Below, piece by piece: positions 43,441 to 53,175 of a DNA stretch of 63,820 bases. The stretch is from Akkermansia muciniphila. GTDB taxonomy: Bacteria; Verrucomicrobiota; Verrucomicrobiia; Verrucomicrobiales; Akkermansiaceae. The stretch is taken from the NCBI GenBank assembly GCA_945901795.1, contig CAMDLP010000012.1, positions 1 through 63,820 on the forward strand. Direction: 5' to 3'. Position numbers and translations under genes: made by a program. The notes beneath the pieces were generated by a model that worked only from the letters and a program-made list of their open reading frames with translations, was not told the DNA's origin and made no database searches. The stretch's first letter is position 1. The number at the start of each line of letters is the position of its first letter.

Positions 43441-43779
43441 TCAGGGAATCCGGAAAATCTTCTGGTTCGACGGGTCGCGCGCGAGCTGCCCAGATTTAAA
43501 ACCGGCCACGTCGATGACGTTATAAGGCTCGTAAGGACTCAGCACTTGATCGGGATTCGCGGTGCGCTGGGCAGTGGGATAGCCACCTGTGGCTGTCGGA
43601 GGCTGCGCTGGAGCGGGTGGCTGCGGCGCGACGTCGGTTGGCGAGTCGTAGGGCGAAACCTGCTCGGGAGGGAACGGAGGATTCGGCTGGAAGCGCGGCG
43701 GTGGCACCGGTGGCGGCGGGGTGCAGGAGGCCAGCCCGGCGATGCAGGCCGCGGCGATGGAGAGGGTTGGTTTGGACAT
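43441..43779 (-). CDS. Proline-rich lipoprotein
   Basis: A 112-residue lipoprotein: SKPTLSIAAACIAGLASC with lipobox LASC (Cys19), then a proline-rich tract (TPPPPVPPPRFQPNPPFPPE, QPPAPAQPPTA), and a C-terminal conserved-looking YEPYNVIDVAGFKSGQLARD. Similar small proteins with a terminal SGQLARDPSNQKIFRIP-like block occur in Verrucomicrobia, but I know no name. Likely anchored to the outer membrane with a periplasmic spacer. Confidence 0.75.
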   Translation of the reverse strand: MSKPTLSIAAACIAGLASCTPPPPVPPPRFQPNPPFPPEQVSPYDSPTDVAPQPPAPAQPPTATGGYPTAQRTANPDQVLSPYEPYNVIDVAGFKSGQLARDPSNQKIFRIP

Positions 43780-43815
43780 GGGCTTGGGACTTGAAGTTTT
43801 GTATCTCTATTCCAA

Positions 43816-44646
43816 TCAGGAGGAACGCGCAATCAGATGCTTGGAAAGAATCGCAAGCTTGCGCGCCTTGGAGACGCGGTAGCGTTTTCCGAAAACATGA
43901 AAACGGTCGTCGCGCATTTTTTCCAGCAGGAGGTGGTAAATTTCCCCCATGATCCTGGCCGGCACCAGCGCGCGGCGATCCGCGACTGGGAGCGCTTCGG
44001 CGGCTTGGTGGAAAAAAGCCTCCGCCCGCTCGGCCTCGTAAGCCATCAGTGCCAGGAAACGCGCGTCTCGCACCCGATCGATGAGATCCTGCTCGGTATA
44101 TTGAAAGCGGGCCATGTCCGCCAGCGGCAGATAGATCCGTCCGCCGTTCGCGAGGTCTTCATCGATGTCGCGGAGGATGTTGGTCAGTTGCAGGGCGTGG
44201 CCCAGCGCCACCGCGTAGCGCTCCGATCCGGGATCGGTGCAGCCGAAAATGCGGATCGAAACCAACCCGACCGCACAGGCGACTTTCCAGATGTATTCTG
44301 ATAGTTTATCCCAGGTCTCGAATCGCTGCGGCTGCAGATCCATCCGGCAGCCGTCGATGATCGCGACCAGAAAATCGTTAGGAATTTGCCGCCGGTCACG
44401 CAGGGAAATCAATTCCCGCTGGAATTCATCGGGTGTTTCAAAGCCGCGAGTAATTCCGTGTTCCCAGGCATTCAGGAATCGGAGACGCTCTTCGGGCGCC
44501 ACGCCAGGATCATCTGCCAGATCGTCCATGGTCCGGCAGAACGCGTAGAAAACCACCATGTCCTCCCGTCGCTCGCGGGGCAGAATGTTCAGGGCGAAAG
44601 CCAGATTTGACTTCGCCTTGCGGGTGATTTCCGAGGCGGAGGACAC
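43816..44646 (-). CDS. Squalene/phytoene synthase-family enzyme
   Basis: A 276-residue trans-isoprenyl diphosphate head-to-head synthase. First Asp-rich motif AFCRTMDDLADDP, second motif LQLTNILRDIDEDLANGGRI with YLP, both intact, so catalysis is expected. The short form and DDLAD sequence fit the HpnC/HpnD group (hydroxysqualene/presqualene diphosphate) or phytoene synthase. Only one such gene is here, whereas HpnCDE usually sit together, so the product is undecided. Four bases separate it from lepB. Confidence 0.88.
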   Translation of the reverse strand: MSSASEITRKAKSNLAFALNILPRERREDMVVFYAFCRTMDDLADDPGVAPEERLRFLNAWEHGITRGFETPDEFQRELISLRDRRQIPNDFLVAIIDGCRMDLQPQRFETWDKLSEYIWKVACAVGLVSIRIFGCTDPGSERYAVALGHALQLTNILRDIDEDLANGGRIYLPLADMARFQYTEQDLIDRVRDARFLALMAYEAERAEAFFHQAAEALPVADRRALVPARIMGEIYHLLLEKMRDDRFHVFGKRYRVSKARKLAILSKHLIARSS

Positions 44647-44650
44647 GGCA

Positions 44651-45868
44651 TCAACGGATGAATCCCCAGTGTCCGGTGGTGATCGGCCAGAGTGAAAACA
44701 GCGCCGGTCCGACTAGGTTGAATTCCTTCACCTGGCCCCAGTAACGCGAGTCCAGCGAGTTTCCGGTGTTGTCGCCAAGGGCCGCGTACTCGCGCATTCC
44801 CGGGCGTCCGTTAGCGGTCAGCGACAGCGTCGCGCCTTCCCTCGCGAGGTATTGGGGAAGCTTCTTCCCGTTGTGGGCGGGTTCATTCGGACTGGCCAGT
44901 CCATAGCCGCCGGGGTTGATGCTGAAGGCACCCTCGCCGCGGATGACCCGCTGGATGCCCGACTCTTGGGCGATTTTCCCATCGACCAGCAGATTGGGAG
45001 GCTGGATGGAAAGCGTGTCGCCGGGGACGCCGCACAAGCGTTTGATGTAGTGCGAGCCGGCACCTTGCTCGCCGCCGCGCTTCTGAATGCCCTCGATGCC
45101 GATGGTGTCGAACACGAAAACCTCGCCGCGCTTGGGCTTGCGGAAATGATAGGAAAACTTGTCCACTAACACCAAGTCGCCACTGTCGATGGTGCCCTCG
45201 CAGATCACCATGTCCTTGGGGATCAAGCCGCCGTTGCGGACCGCGTGGTTGATGGCGGCGCTGAGGCCGATCGCGTAGGACGGATTGGAGGGGGCGGGAA
45301 GCCGGAGCGGCGGGGAATCCGAAAAGCGGATCTCCGAGCGGCTGAAAAAGTGCATGAACTGGGTGTCCTTGATGTCCAATCCGCCCTGGCGGGTGATGGC
45401 GATGTGGCGGTCCCGGTCGTTGACCTCATAGACGTAGGTTCTACCGCGCAGCACTTTTTCCAGCAGTCGCTGGGGAAGGCTCGGCCATTGGTCTTTTTTC
45501 AAAGGCGTGCCGATGATGCCGTTGAGCGTCGGCTGCATCGATCCGGTAGGAATCCGGAACGGTTGCAGATAGTAGGCACGCAGGCCGAGCGCGATGACGA
45601 TGGCAACGAACATGACCTCCACGTTTTCCTCGAACCAGCCGAGCGGTTTCTCGTGGGGCAGGGAGTTCTCACAGACCGCGCGGATCTGCTTCGAGGCTTC
45701 GCTCACTTTCGCGAGGTCTTTGGATTGGATCGCCGCCAGCAAGTCCGCGCGGCGGGAGTCGATCTCGGCGACGCGCTCGGGCTTCAACAGGTCGCGCTTG
45801 TAATCGACGAACTTCTTCGCGCCCTTCACCAAGTGCTGAGCTTCCTTTTTCCACTTCGGAGTGAACAT
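44651..45868 (-). CDS. lepB: Signal peptidase I
   Basis: A 405-residue leader peptidase. One membrane helix (VEVMFVAIVIALGLRAYYLQPF) precedes the catalytic serine in RIPTGSMQPTLNG; the catalytic lysine is in SHYIKRLCGVPGDTLS, and the C-terminal box is ALGDNTGNSLDSRYWG. It is long compared with E. coli LepB (324) because of an N-terminal helical extension (about 80 residues) and an inserted segment around RFSDSPPLRLPAPSNP. ATG 45868 is used. The dispersed repeat copy B lies just upstream, before the oppF stop. Confidence 0.93.
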   Translation of the reverse strand: MFTPKWKKEAQHLVKGAKKFVDYKRDLLKPERVAEIDSRRADLLAAIQSKDLAKVSEASKQIRAVCENSLPHEKPLGWFEENVEVMFVAIVIALGLRAYYLQPFRIPTGSMQPTLNGIIGTPLKKDQWPSLPQRLLEKVLRGRTYVYEVNDRDRHIAITRQGGLDIKDTQFMHFFSRSEIRFSDSPPLRLPAPSNPSYAIGLSAAINHAVRNGGLIPKDMVICEGTIDSGDLVLVDKFSYHFRKPKRGEVFVFDTIGIEGIQKRGGEQGAGSHYIKRLCGVPGDTLSIQPPNLLVDGKIAQESGIQRVIRGEGAFSINPGGYGLASPNEPAHNGKKLPQYLAREGATLSLTANGRPGMREYAALGDNTGNSLDSRYWGQVKEFNLVGPALFSLWPITTGHWGFIR

Positions 45869-45911
45869 GGGCGGAGTCTCACAACGGATCGGACCGACTG
45901 CAAGCGCGGAG

Positions 45912-46071
45912 AGTGTCCCAGAGTGCTGGAAGCTCTGCCCCAGCCAAGGCGGCTGGAAGCTCTGCTCCATGTGGTGCGGAGCTCTTCCTCTTCACTTGCA
46001 CGGAAGACGCTCCGCACCGCATCCGGCAGAGCCGGAGCTACCATCGGCGCGAGCAGAGCGTCGCGCACTCA
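45912..46071 (+). repeat. Dispersed palindromic repeat, copy B
   Basis: Inverted copy of 22160-22320. Its main stem is GGTGCGGAGC / GCTCCGCACC (45973-45982 and 46009-46018) with inner TCTTCC / GGAAGA. Relative to copy A the stem has a compensatory G-C to T-A change. TGGAAGCTCTGCTCCA and GGCAGAGCC palindromes flank it. The element reaches the oppF stop codon. Confidence 0.85.
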
Positions 46072-47073
46072 GGTGTGCGGCCGTAGCTTTTTCCAATCGT
46101 CGTCCGATACGCAGCACGGATCGGCGGCGACCCAGTGCTTGGAGGAAATTTCCCGCAGCGAGAGATCCGCGCCGATGGTCTCCGGGTAGCGCGGGTGGTG
46201 CATCCGGTGGCCGAAGGCGCTGCCGGGCGGCGGATCGATGGGCGAGGGGACGTCGCCCTCCAGCAGGATTTTTTTACGCTTCGCCTTCGGGTCGTGCGAG
46301 GGGATGGCGGATAGAAGCGCCTGGGTGTATGCGTGGCGAGGGTCCTTGTAGATGGCTTCGGCAGTGGCGAGTTCGACGATTTTCCCGAGATACATCACGG
46401 CCACCCGGTCGCTGACGTGCTTCACCACCGAGAGATCGTGGGCGATGAAAAGATACGACAGGCCGAAATCCCGCTGCAACTCGACGAGTAGATTGAGGAT
46501 CTGCGATTGCACCGAGACATCGAGCGCGGAGACGGGTTCGTCGCAGATGATGAGCTTCGGCTTGAGGGCGAGCGCGCGGGCGATGCCGATGCGCTGGCGC
46601 TGGCCACCGGAAAACTCGAATGAATAGCGCTCGGCAGACGACGCTGGCAGGCCGACGCGGTCTAGCAAGTCATCGACCCACCGGAGGCGTTCCGCCCGGT
46701 TGCCGAGGCCGTGGATGATGAAGGGTTCCTCAATGATCGCCCGCACGCTCATCCGCGGGTCGAGCGACTCGGCGGGGTCCTGGAAGATCATCTGGAAATT
46801 CCGGCGCAGCGGACGCAGCGCGCGCGGGCCGGCGTGGCTAATGTCGTGGTTTTCAAAATGGATGCTGCCGGTCGTCGGCTTGAGCAACCGGACGATCGCC
46901 TTGCCGAGCGTGGATTTTCCGCAACCGGATTCGCCGACGAGTCCGAGTGTCTCACCGGGCGCGATGTCCAGCGACACGCCGTCCACGGCGCGGACGGCCC
47001 CGGTCTGGCGCAGCATCACGCCGCCGCGCACCGGGAAATGGATGCGGAGGTCGTTTACAGATAGAAGATTCAT
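46069..47073 (-). CDS. oppF: Peptide ABC transporter ATP-binding protein (OppF/DppF type)
   Basis: A 334-residue ATPase. Walker [21 protein letters not shown]-loop [15 protein letters not shown], signature [16 protein letters not shown], Walker [17 protein letters not shown], and H-loop [17 protein letters not shown]-terminal oligopeptide extension is present. Its start overlaps the oppD stop by ATGA. It is the last gene of a five-gene yejB-yejE-yejA-oppD-oppF operon, ending on the dispersed repeat. Confidence 0.95.
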   Translation of the reverse strand: MNLLSVNDLRIHFPVRGGVMLRQTGAVRAVDGVSLDIAPGETLGLVGESGCGKSTLGKAIVRLLKPTTGSIHFENHDISHAGPRALRPLRRNFQMIFQDPAESLDPRMSVRAIIEEPFIIHGLGNRAERLRWVDDLLDRVGLPASSAERYSFEFSGGQRQRIGIARALALKPKLIICDEPVSALDVSVQSQILNLLVELQRDFGLSYLFIAHDLSVVKHVSDRVAVMYLGKIVELATAEAIYKDPRHAYTQALLSAIPSHDPKAKRKKILLEGDVPSPIDPPPGSAFGHRMHHPRYPETIGADLSLREISSKHWVAADPCCVSDDDWKKLRPHT

Positions 47074-48056
47074 GGCTGATAGCATTCCGGGCAGGTTTCC
47101 ACCCAGTGATTAGACGACACTTCGGAGAACACCGGGCGCTCGCGGGTGACGGCGGTGGTGCGGCCCATGCGCTGGCAGAAGCGGCAGCCGTGCGAGTAGT
47201 CGGCGAGGGACGCGACGATTCCCGGGATGGTGTTGAGAAGGGATTTCGAAGGAGTGTCGAGAGTCGGAATCGAGTGGAGCAGACCCTTGGTGTAGGCGTG
47301 GAGCGGATTGGAAAACAGCTCTTCCGCGCTGGCCCGCTCGACGACGCGGCCGGCATACATTACCACCACGTCATCACAGGTTTCCGCGATGACGCCTAGA
47401 TCATGGGTGATGAGAATGGTGGACATGCCCATCTCGGACTGGAGGCGGCCCATCAGATCGAGGATCTGCGCTTGCACCGTCACGTCGAGCGCGGTGGTCG
47501 GCTCGTCGGCGATGAGCAGCGAGGGGCTGCATGCCATCGCCATGGCGATGACGACGCGCTGGCGCATGCCGCCGGATAAATGGTGCGGGTAGTCCATCAT
47601 CCGCTTTTCCGGAGCGGGGATGCGGACGAGTTCGAGCATCTCGGTGGCCGCGTCCCAAGCGTCCTTTTTCGAGAGTTTCTTGTGTATGAGAAAGACCTCG
47701 GCGACCTGGCGGCCGATGCGGTGCACTGGATTCAGCGCGGCCATGGGTTCCTGGAAAATCACGCCGATCTCGCCGCCGCGGATCTTGCGGATCTCCGAGT
47801 CGCTCGCCCGGACGAGGTCGTGGCCTTTGAAATAGACGTGGCCGCCGAGGATCTTTCCCGCGGGTTGCGGCAGCAGGCGGACGATCGACATGGCGGTGAC
47901 GCTTTTCCCGCAACCTGACTCGCCGACGATGCCGACGGTCTTTCCGGCAGGCACCGTGAACGACACCTGATCGACGGCGCGGAGCAGGCCGCGGTCGGTC
48001 TCGAAGGAAGTGATGAGCTTGTCCACTTCCAGAATGTTTTCTGTTTCTGGAATCAT
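47070..48056 (-). CDS. oppD: Peptide ABC transporter ATP-binding protein (OppD/DppD type)
   Basis: A 328-residue ATPase with Walker [22 protein letters not shown]-loop [17 protein letters not shown], signature [17 protein letters not shown] and Walker [17 protein letters not shown]. The C-terminal cysteine motif [13 protein letters not shown] plus CPECYQP (Fe-S/zinc type) is intact. Start overlaps the stop of the YejA-like gene. In true Yej systems a single fused YejF carries both ATPases; here they are split. Confidence 0.95.
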   Translation of the reverse strand: MIPETENILEVDKLITSFETDRGLLRAVDQVSFTVPAGKTVGIVGESGCGKSVTAMSIVRLLPQPAGKILGGHVYFKGHDLVRASDSEIRKIRGGEIGVIFQEPMAALNPVHRIGRQVAEVFLIHKKLSKKDAWDAATEMLELVRIPAPEKRMMDYPHHLSGGMRQRVVIAMAMACSPSLLIADEPTTALDVTVQAQILDLMGRLQSEMGMSTILITHDLGVIAETCDDVVVMYAGRVVERASAEELFSNPLHAYTKGLLHSIPTLDTPSKSLLNTIPGIVASLADYSHGCRFCQRMGRTTAVTRERPVFSEVSSNHWVETCPECYQP

Positions 48057-50152
48057 GGTGCGGCGGGGGTGGTTGGCGTTTTCACCCGATAGTCTTCGAT
48101 AGTTCTGTTGGATTCCGGGAAGGACATGCCGGTGCGGCGGGCGGATTGGGTTTCGGCTTTTACGTCCTCATCGATCCAGAAAACGAAAACCTCTTGCGGA
48201 TCATAGACGACGGGCGGGCTGAAACGGGTGCTCTCGCAGTCCGGCCATTTCACCCAACGCCATGAGCCGATGCGGACGAAATCCACCGAGTAGCCGGGGA
48301 CGAAAATCGCCTCGTCGTGCATGATCCGCTGGAGCTTCCAAGCGGCCTCCTTGAGCTCTTCCGCAGTGCTGGCGGTGCGGACTTTCTCGCTGAGGACATC
48401 GGTGTCGGCGCGGTGCCAAGCGAAGGTATTGTTGGTCTGCGGCTTTAAATTCCCCTTCTCGTCGATGGCGTTGGTGGAATGGAGGAACTGATGGAAATCC
48501 GGCACCGGCGGGTTGATCAGCCAGCTGCCGAGCGCCATTTCATGCTGTTTCTGCATCTCCTTTTTGTAAGCGACGGTGTATTCCAGTCCATCGAGCCGCA
48601 GCTCGAATCCGCAGGCTCTCGCCTCCTCTCGGAGGATGGCGAAGATCCGGTCGATCTGCGGCATCGCCGGGTAGGTGACCGCCACCGAGAGGCGGGTGCC
48701 GTCAGGCTTGGTGAGAATTCCGTCGCGCCCTTCCTGGGTGTAGCCGGCCTTGGCGAACGCGGCGCGTGCGGCGTCGATGGAAAACGGCCGCGCGACGATC
48801 GAGGGGTCGCTGAAGATGACATAGCCTTCATTGAACGCGTTGAGCCGCTGGTAGTCGCCGCGGAACATGACGTCGATGACCTTCTGCCAGTTCATCGCAT
48901 GCTGGATGCCAACGCGCACATCGAGGTTGTCGAGCGGAGGCTTGCTGACATTCAGATAGAGGCCGCGCGGAACCTTGGGGTATTTGTTATAGAATGTGAC
49001 GCGCTCGATGTAGCCCTTGTAAACCGGTTCGATCTCGGACTTCTCATACCAGAGCTGCGGCTGGGTGAGGAAGAACGTGTCGAGCTCGCCGGCGCGGAAT
49101 AGCTCGAACGCCTTGGATTCGTCGCGCACCACGGTGTGGACGAGCTTGTCGGGATTGAAACGGTATTTGTAGTATTTCCGGTCCTTGGCCCACCAGTCTT
49201 TAACGCGGGTCTGGGTGATGGTCGCGCCTTTGACGATGTCCTCGGGCAGCACCTCATAAGCGCCGGTGGTGGGCGGGAAACGCCACTGATAGCGCTCGCT
49301 GTAATCAGGCCCGTATTCCGAATAAAAGTGTGGTGGCGACGGCGTGATGGCTCCGGCGATGGCGGGCGCGTAGATCTTCGCCTCGGGTAATGAGACGGAC
49401 ACGGTGAGTTCGTCATACATCGCGATCTGGGCGATGTTCTCCCGGTAATACTGTTTCGAGTAGGGATTGACGATGTTGTCCGAAACGCGGAGATAGACGG
49501 AGATGAGGAAGTCCCGCGCCTTGACCTGGACGCCGTCCGAGTAGCTGGCCTCGGGGTCGATGCGGAAATAAATCGTGCGGCCATCGGCGGAGGTCGCCCA
49601 CTCTTTGGCTAGACCGGGAATCATTTCCATAGTTTCCGGATGGAGGCTGACCATCGGCACGTCGATATAGTCGTAGAGATCGCCGCGAAAAAAACTGTTA
49701 GAGTTTTCACCGATGGGCCGGATGGTTGGTGGGAAGGTGGGGATGAAGCGACGGAAAGCCCCGCCTTTTTTCGCGGCGGGATCGCCGATCTCCGGCTGGT
49801 CCATGCCGTTTTCCCAAACCAGATCCGCCGGGATTTCCGCGGGAGTTCCGACTTTCAGGAAGCCGCCGAGGCCGAGGCGGAAATTCCATTTCTCCTGATC
49901 CAGGCGCAGCGCCGCGGCATGGAGTTCGAGAGCGGATTTCGCCTCGCCCTCCGCAGTGGTTAGTTCGGTGGTGACGCGGGCGGCTTCGTCCCTGGTCGAT
50001 GCCTGTTGGACTTTTAGCCAGTTCTCGATATAGCGATTGTAAATCGGCAGGAAGGCGTCGAACTCGAGTTTTCGCGAGATTTCTTCCGTCTCGCGACGGC
50101 AGCCAGTCACGATGAACGCGAGGAAACACAGGGATGTGAGAAGTCGGCGCAT
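48053..50152 (-). CDS. YejA-like extracellular solute-binding lipoprotein
   Basis: A 699-residue substrate-binding protein of family 5. The signal MRRLLTSLCFLAFIVTGC has a lipobox (Cys18). The YejA-type N-terminal block GGAFRRFIPTFPPTIRPIG and YDYIDVPMVSLHPETMEM is seen; the C-terminal part holds VEIATE-like strands and NNTFAWHRAD. Residues 20-110 are an extra helical segment (SRKLEFDAFLPIYNRYIENW) before the domain. Substrates are probably peptides, including microcin C-like ones. ATG 50152 overlaps the yejE stop (ATGA). Confidence 0.9.
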   Translation of the reverse strand: MRRLLTSLCFLAFIVTGCRRETEEISRKLEFDAFLPIYNRYIENWLKVQQASTRDEAARVTTELTTAEGEAKSALELHAAALRLDQEKWNFRLGLGGFLKVGTPAEIPADLVWENGMDQPEIGDPAAKKGGAFRRFIPTFPPTIRPIGENSNSFFRGDLYDYIDVPMVSLHPETMEMIPGLAKEWATSADGRTIYFRIDPEASYSDGVQVKARDFLISVYLRVSDNIVNPYSKQYYRENIAQIAMYDELTVSVSLPEAKIYAPAIAGAITPSPPHFYSEYGPDYSERYQWRFPPTTGAYEVLPEDIVKGATITQTRVKDWWAKDRKYYKYRFNPDKLVHTVVRDESKAFELFRAGELDTFFLTQPQLWYEKSEIEPVYKGYIERVTFYNKYPKVPRGLYLNVSKPPLDNLDVRVGIQHAMNWQKVIDVMFRGDYQRLNAFNEGYVIFSDPSIVARPFSIDAARAAFAKAGYTQEGRDGILTKPDGTRLSVAVTYPAMPQIDRIFAILREEARACGFELRLDGLEYTVAYKKEMQKQHEMALGSWLINPPVPDFHQFLHSTNAIDEKGNLKPQTNNTFAWHRADTDVLSEKVRTASTAEELKEAAWKLQRIMHDEAIFVPGYSVDFVRIGSWRWVKWPDCESTRFSPPVVYDPQEVFVFWIDEDVKAETQSARRTGMSFPESNRTIEDYRVKTPTTPAAP

Positions 50153-51711
50153 CAACGGTAGAAGGTGAATTTTTTCGGGTCGAAGGCCTCGCGGACCGCC
50201 TCGCCGATGAAGGTGATCACGACCAGCAGGCCGACGAGAACCACGAAGGTGGAGGTGACGAGCCACGGTGCGGATAGATTGGACAAGCCGTCATTGAGCA
50301 GGCGTCCCCACGTCGCGTATTCCGGCGGGAGGCCGAAGCCGAGATAGTCGAGCGAGGTCAGCGAGAAGACCAGGCCGGACAAGGTGAACGGGACCAGCGT
50401 GACGATAATCGCCACGGTGTTAGGCAGGAGGTGGCGGAACAAAATCCGCGGGGTGCCGGCACCGAGAACCTTCGCGGCGGAAATATAATCCCGCTCTTTG
50501 TCGCGGTAGGCGGCGGTGCGCATCAGATAGGTCATGCCCATCCAGCCGAAGGCGACGAGGATGGTCAGGATGATCGGCAGTCCCTTGAAATTTTCCGGCA
50601 CCATGCTTGAAAAGATGATGACGATGAATAGGAACGGCATGTTGGAGAAAATCTCGATCAACCGCTGCGAGACCATGTCGAACCAGCCGCCGAAGTAGCC
50701 CATCATCATGCCGATGCTGATGCCGATGAGATAGACGATGGGCAGGTAGATGAGCGCCGCCTTGAAGTTCACCTGCAAGCCGCCGTAGAGATAGGCGAGC
50801 ACGTCGTAACCTTGCGAAGTGGTGCCGAGCCAGTTTCCCTCCTCGGGGATCGGCGGGGCGGGGTGGTATTTCACGGCCCGCAAGCCGCTGCTTTCCCATC
50901 CGAGGAACGCCTCCTTGGTGCCCTCGCCGTTATAGCGGTCAGAGACGAGTAGGCCGTCCTTGTATTCCGCGCTGTAAACCGGCAGGCCTTCCGCGTTCCA
51001 TCCGTCAACCGGGCCGGTTAGGACGCCCTTCCGCAGGGTGTATCTCAGGTGCATCTTCGCCTCGGCGGTGTCGAAATATTTCGCCGCCAATCCCCAGTAG
51101 GGTTTGCTGCCGGTTTCATGATAGATCCCCTCGCGCTGTTGGAGTTGCCGCGAGCGCGGCGGCAGGGTGTCGCCGGTCGGGTCATACGGGACGAGCGGCA
51201 TGATCACCCGGTTCTCCGTGGAGTTTTTCCACGTGCGCTTCAGCTTGCGGTAGTCGGCGGGTGCCTCGGCGGTTTCACCGGTCACGCCGAAGTCCTTGTT
51301 CTTGAGATCGCTTGGTAAAAACGCGGGAAACGTCCATTTCCCGCCGTGCTGGACGGCGAGGGCGCGCTTGCCGACGACTACCTGGTCCAAAGCGGCGAGT
51401 CCGCCGAGTGCGAGCAGGATGATGAGTGAGTAGTAGCCGCGCTTGATCTCACAGAACCGACGGATGCGGCGGGTGGTGACCGGGTTACGCGGTCCCGTGG
51501 TGAACGAACGTACAGCCATCGCGAGTCCGCCAAGCACGAGGATTGCCACGCAGAGCCAGCCGAACCACGGGAAGCCGTTTCCGCCTAGCAGCGGCACCTC
51601 GCGACTGATCTCGAAAAACCAGCGCGCCGTGGGAAGCGCGAGGTCCATGCTCCGCCCGGTGGCGGCGAGCGCGCCTAGCAGGATGCTGGAAATTCCGATG
51701 AGTCGCATCAT
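50152..51711 (-). CDS. YejE-like ABC permease
   Basis: A 519-residue permease longer than E. coli YejE (341). It has an N-terminal extra membrane region (GISSILLGALAATGRSMDLA, FGWLCVAILVLGGLAMAVR) before the YejE core RRFCEIKRGYYSLIILLAL. The long periplasmic loop contains GKWTFPAFLPSD, and EGNWLGTTSQGYDVLAYLYG starts the core transmembrane domain. The EAA loop is RDYISAAKVLGAGTPRILFR. It ends with GEAVREAFDPKKF. Coupled with yejB by a one-base overlap. Confidence 0.9.
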   Translation of the reverse strand: MMRLIGISSILLGALAATGRSMDLALPTARWFFEISREVPLLGGNGFPWFGWLCVAILVLGGLAMAVRSFTTGPRNPVTTRRIRRFCEIKRGYYSLIILLALGGLAALDQVVVGKRALAVQHGGKWTFPAFLPSDLKNKDFGVTGETAEAPADYRKLKRTWKNSTENRVIMPLVPYDPTGDTLPPRSRQLQQREGIYHETGSKPYWGLAAKYFDTAEAKMHLRYTLRKGVLTGPVDGWNAEGLPVYSAEYKDGLLVSDRYNGEGTKEAFLGWESSGLRAVKYHPAPPIPEEGNWLGTTSQGYDVLAYLYGGLQVNFKAALIYLPIVYLIGISIGMMMGYFGGWFDMVSQRLIEIFSNMPFLFIVIIFSSMVPENFKGLPIILTILVAFGWMGMTYLMRTAAYRDKERDYISAAKVLGAGTPRILFRHLLPNTVAIIVTLVPFTLSGLVFSLTSLDYLGFGLPPEYATWGRLLNDGLSNLSAPWLVTSTFVVLVGLLVVITFIGEAVREAFDPKKFTFYR

Positions 51712-53054
51712 TACTCGAATTTGATTCGCGGGTCCACCATCGCCACGACGAGGTCGGAAATGACCTGACCGATGAGCATCAGGAAGGCAGCGATGGTCAG
51801 GGTGCCCATGATCACCGGCACGTCGCGGGCGATCACGGCCTGGTATTGCAGCAGGCCGAAGCCCTGGATGTCGAAAACCGTCTCGATCAGCATCGAGCCG
51901 CCGATGAAGATTTCCACCAAGCTGCCGAGGCTAGTGGCGACGGGGATCATGGAATTCCGGAACGCATGGCCGAAGACGGCGCGGGGGTAGCTCACGCCCT
52001 TGGCGACCGCGGTGCGCACGTAGTCCGCGGCGAGGTTGTCCATCAGGCTGTTCTTCGTCAGCATTGTCAGCATGGCGAAGGAGCCGATGATATAACAGGT
52101 CAGCGGCAGCACCGTGTGGTGGGCGATGTCCTTCACCTTGTCCCAGTCGTCGAGCTGGTCGAAGCCCGGGCTGGTCAGGCCGAACAGCGGGAAGAGATTC
52201 ATGCGCGCGCCGAGGTGGACGAGCAGGATCGCGCCGAGCGCGAATCCCGGGATCGAGTAGCCGAGGAAAATTAGCACCGAGCTCGAGGTGTCGATGAAGG
52301 TCCGGTGTTTCAAGGCTTTCAAGACGCCGAGCGGCAGGCAGATCGCGTAGGTGAGGATGGCGGTGAGCAGCCCAAAATAGGCGGCGACCGGCATGCGCTC
52401 GAAAATCATCTCGTGGACCGGGTCATTATAGACCGTCGAGCGGCCGAGATTTCCTTGGAGCAATCCGGAGAAGCACGTTTGGTAGATCACCGCCCGCGGC
52501 TGATAGGCGGGTGGCTTTTCCTTGCCGGAGTTCCGGCGTTGGTAGCGGTCCTGGCGGTCCCTTTCCGTCTCGTAGCGGACCTTCCAGCCGTCGGCTTCGA
52601 CCGCTCCGCCGGTTTCCGCGAAGATGGCGGAAGCCACCGCGTCGTTCTGTCGTTTCACCAGCACCGCCCGGCCGTCGCCGCGCAGCACCACGGTGGCGGT
52701 GGTGGCGGGATCGATCTCGCTGCCGATCATTTCATCGCCGCGATCGCCGTATTCGCCCTTGGAAATGCGGACCTCGCGCGGCGCGATGCCGAGCCACTGG
52801 CCGTAGGCGACGAGGACCGGCTTATCGAGGCCGAACTGCTCCTCGAGTTCCTCCAGTTGATCCTCGCTCATTCCGCCTTGCGACTGGCTCGAGGTCGCGC
52901 GCTTGCCGCCCGAGTCCGCGCCGCGGGAGGCCTCCTGCAGCATCCGGTCGAGCGGTCCGCCGGGGACGAAGCGGGTGATCGTGAAGACAAGCAGCGTGAT
53001 CCCGATCAGTGTCGGAGGGATCAGCAGCAGGCGTCTGAGGAAATAACTCTTCAC
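51711..53054 (-). CDS. YejB-like ABC permease with a large inserted domain
   Basis: A 447-residue permease (E. coli YejB 364). TM1 LLLIPPTLIGITLLVFTIT is followed by the YejB-type PGGPLDRMLQEASRGAD, a loop, and then an unusual inserted hydrophilic domain of about 130 residues (GEYGDRGDEMIGSEIDPAT to RNSGKEKPPAYQPRAVIYQT) before the next membrane helices. The EAA loop is DYVRTAVAKGVSYPRAVFGH, and AMLTMLTKNSLMDNL is characteristic of YejB. It is the first gene of the operon; its start is 121 bases from the divergent oppA gene. Confidence 0.9.
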   Translation of the reverse strand: MKSYFLRRLLLIPPTLIGITLLVFTITRFVPGGPLDRMLQEASRGADSGGKRATSSQSQGGMSEDQLEELEEQFGLDKPVLVAYGQWLGIAPREVRISKGEYGDRGDEMIGSEIDPATTATVVLRGDGRAVLVKRQNDAVASAIFAETGGAVEADGWKVRYETERDRQDRYQRRNSGKEKPPAYQPRAVIYQTCFSGLLQGNLGRSTVYNDPVHEMIFERMPVAAYFGLLTAILTYAICLPLGVLKALKHRTFIDTSSSVLIFLGYSIPGFALGAILLVHLGARMNLFPLFGLTSPGFDQLDDWDKVKDIAHHTVLPLTCYIIGSFAMLTMLTKNSLMDNLAADYVRTAVAKGVSYPRAVFGHAFRNSMIPVATSLGSLVEIFIGGSMLIETVFDIQGFGLLQYQAVIARDVPVIMGTLTIAAFLMLIGQVISDLVVAMVDPRIKFE

Positions 53055-53175
53055 AAGATTGTCGCCCGTTCTTTTAGAGGTCCGGTCGGATCATGCAAGC
53101 ATCGGTATCTCCTGATTTTCTCGCAAGGGGAGGCGATTTTCTAAAATTTCGCCTGCTTTTCCGGGCGCGGTCGTC
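53055..53175. promoter_or_regulatory. Divergent promoter region of two peptide-ABC operons
   Basis: A 121-base gap between the start of the Yej-type operon (minus) and the OppABC operon (plus). It must hold two promoters. It contains AT-rich stretches (CGATTTTCTAAAATTTCGCC) but no operator that I can name. Shared regulation is likely because of the layout. Confidence 0.5.

Noticed and set aside
45245-46189. Plus-strand 314-residue frame over lepB and the repeat
   Set aside because: Antisense shadow of lepB continued through non-coding repeat.
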